A stretch of DNA of 14,740 nucleotides from an uncultured Phycisphaerales bacterium (GTDB lineage: Bacteria > Planctomycetota > Phycisphaerae > Phycisphaerales > SM1A02): contig CAMPIL010000044.1 in NCBI GenBank assembly GCA_946886375.1, positions 1-14,740 on the forward strand, read 5' to 3'. A program made the position numbers and the translations under genes. Every line of letters starts with the position of its first letter. The first letter of the stretch is position 1. Below the pieces are notes generated by a model. It saw only the letters and a list, made by a program, of their open reading frames with translations, was not told where the DNA came from and made no database searches. Of this stretch, positions 13,639 through 14,740 are shown piece by piece.

Positions 13639-14740
13639 ATGTTTCACCGGCGGCTGTTGCTGATCCTGGCGACGTTCGCGGCGATGATCGTTGTCATGAC
13701 CGGCCAGATGATCCGGCTGTCGGTCGTGCAAGGCAGCGAGCGGCTGGCCGAGGCGGAATCCAAACTCGATGTCCGCACGTTTTTGCCCACGCATCGCGGA
13801 CGGATTCTCGATCGTCACGGGCGGGTGCTGGCGTTGGATCGGGCCAGTTCCAACATCGCGGTGGAATACGCGGTCATCACTGGCGTGTGGTGCAAAACGC
13901 AGGCGAGAAAGCAGGCTGTTGCGTCAGTCGGCCGGGCCAAGTGGAACGCTCTGAGTCTGGAACAGCGCGAGGCTGAGGTTCATAAGTTCATCCCCGAAAC
14001 CCAAGCCAAGCGCACCCGCCTGTGGCAGGAAATCTGCCGCCTTGGCAACATGACGCAGGATCAACTGCAATCGCGCATGGATGAAATCAAGGCCGATGTG
14101 CAGTCCACGGCCGCGATGGTGTGGGAGCGCCAGCGCTTGCAGGAGCAGATGGAGTTCGGCATCACCGAGGAGGAATTCAAGCCGCAGCCGATCCGCGAAC
14201 AGAAAGAGGCGCATGTCATACTCGCCGGCGTCAGCGACGATGTCGCGTTCGCGTTTCGCAAACTCGACCAGCAGTTTCCCGACATGGTCGTGGTGCAGGA
14301 TTCGCGCCGGCGGGAATACCCGTGGTCCAGCGCGGAAGTGCGTTTGAGCCGCACAAGCCTGCCACGCCCTCTGCGAAACGAACAACCGCTGATGGTGCGG
14401 GTGATCGGTGTTGCGGACCACGTCATAGGTTCGGTGCGCGATGAGGTTTGGGGCGAAGACGTGCAGCGGCGGCCGTTTCGAGATCCGGTCAGTGGTGCGA
14501 TTGACCTTGGCTGGTACAAACCCGGCGACGTGGTTGGAGCGCGCGGCATCGAGGGTGCGTTTGAGGATGTCTTGCGCGGGTTGCGCGGCGAAGTTCACGA
14601 GCGGGTGGATACCGGCGAGCAAACGCGCACCGAACCCGTGCCAGGTCGCGATGTCCGCCTGACGCTTGATATCGCCTTGCAAGCGCGTGTGCAGGCGATC
14701 CTCTCGCACCAGTTCGGCCTGTCGCGCGTGCAATCCTGGC
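13639..14740 (+). CDS. mrdA: Penicillin-binding protein 2, 5' part (cut by window edge)
   Basis: This is the start of a peptidoglycan DD-transpeptidase of the elongasome; the catalytic domain is beyond the window. The 367 residues seen comprise a membrane anchor at 5-23, the family motif RGRILDRHGRVLA at 53-65, then the dimerisation/pedestal region with REYPW at 225-229 (like the RYYPYG of E. coli PBP2), HVIGSV at 261-266, GIEGAFEDVLRG at 303-314, and the PGRDVRLTLDIALQ entry into the transpeptidase domain at 335-348. The N-terminal region is about 100 residues longer than in E. coli PBP2. An in-frame TGA at 13606-13608 limits the start; ATG at 13639 is chosen, TTG at 13612 is an alternative. 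It follows ychF by 123 bases. Confidence 0.9.
   Translation, partial: MFHRRLLLILATFAAMIVVMTGQMIRLSVVQGSERLAEAESKLDVRTFLPTHRGRILDRHGRVLALDRASSNIAVEYAVITGVWCKTQARKQAVASVGRAKWNALSLEQREAEVHKFIPETQAKRTRLWQEICRLGNMTQDQLQSRMDEIKADVQSTAAMVWERQRLQEQMEFGITEEEFKPQPIREQKEAHVILAGVSDDVAFAFRKLDQQFPDMVVVQDSRRREYPWSSAEVRLSRTSLPRPLRNEQPLMVRVIGVADHVIGSVRDEVWGEDVQRRPFRDPVSGAIDLGWYKPGDVVGARGIEGAFEDVLRGLRGEVHERVDTGEQTRTEPVPGRDVRLTLDIALQARVQAILSHQFGLSRVQSW

Overview
The window looks like a bacterial chromosome segment of roughly 58-60% GC, tightly packed with housekeeping genes and with no mobile element, phage gene or CRISPR array. My best guess is a planctomycete, perhaps of the class Phycisphaerae. This is an inference from several traits: a GlmU reduced to its uridylyltransferase domain, a secreted lamin-tail protein, ribosomal proteins with long charged tails, and weak or absent Shine-Dalgarno sequences at many starts. 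No 16S rRNA gene is present to settle it.

Left edge (1-1614, minus strand): a metallo-beta-lactamase-fold hydrolase and a DUF1801 protein. Next comes a core minus-strand cluster, read from right to left: tRNA-Gln(UUG), glmU (N-terminal domain only), prs, rplY/ctc, pth, rpsF, ssb, rplI. It begins at an extended -10 promoter near 6907-6915 and ends at a clear intrinsic terminator at 1736-1770. It links precursor synthesis (UDP-GlcNAc, PRPP) with translation (L25, peptidyl-tRNA hydrolase, S6, L9) and replication/repair (SSB). The gene rpsR, often found between ssb and rplI, is missing; that interval holds two GC-rich hairpins instead.

Centre (6885-9856, plus strand): a 388-base gap with an imperfect palindrome and a seven-codon leader ORF, then an esterase-family alpha/beta hydrolase overlapping an ATP-grasp ligase-like gene, then a MmcQ/YjbR-family gene. 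The esterase/ATP-grasp pair is the best candidate here for an undescribed pathway.

Right part: a minus-strand aldo/keto reductase and a secreted lamin-tail-domain protein. Diverging from these on the plus strand are aat (leucyl/phenylalanyl-tRNA-protein transferase), a divergent ychF-type ATPase that lacks the usual histidine loop, and the 5' part of a PBP2 (mrdA) gene with an enlarged N-terminal domain, cut by the window edge.
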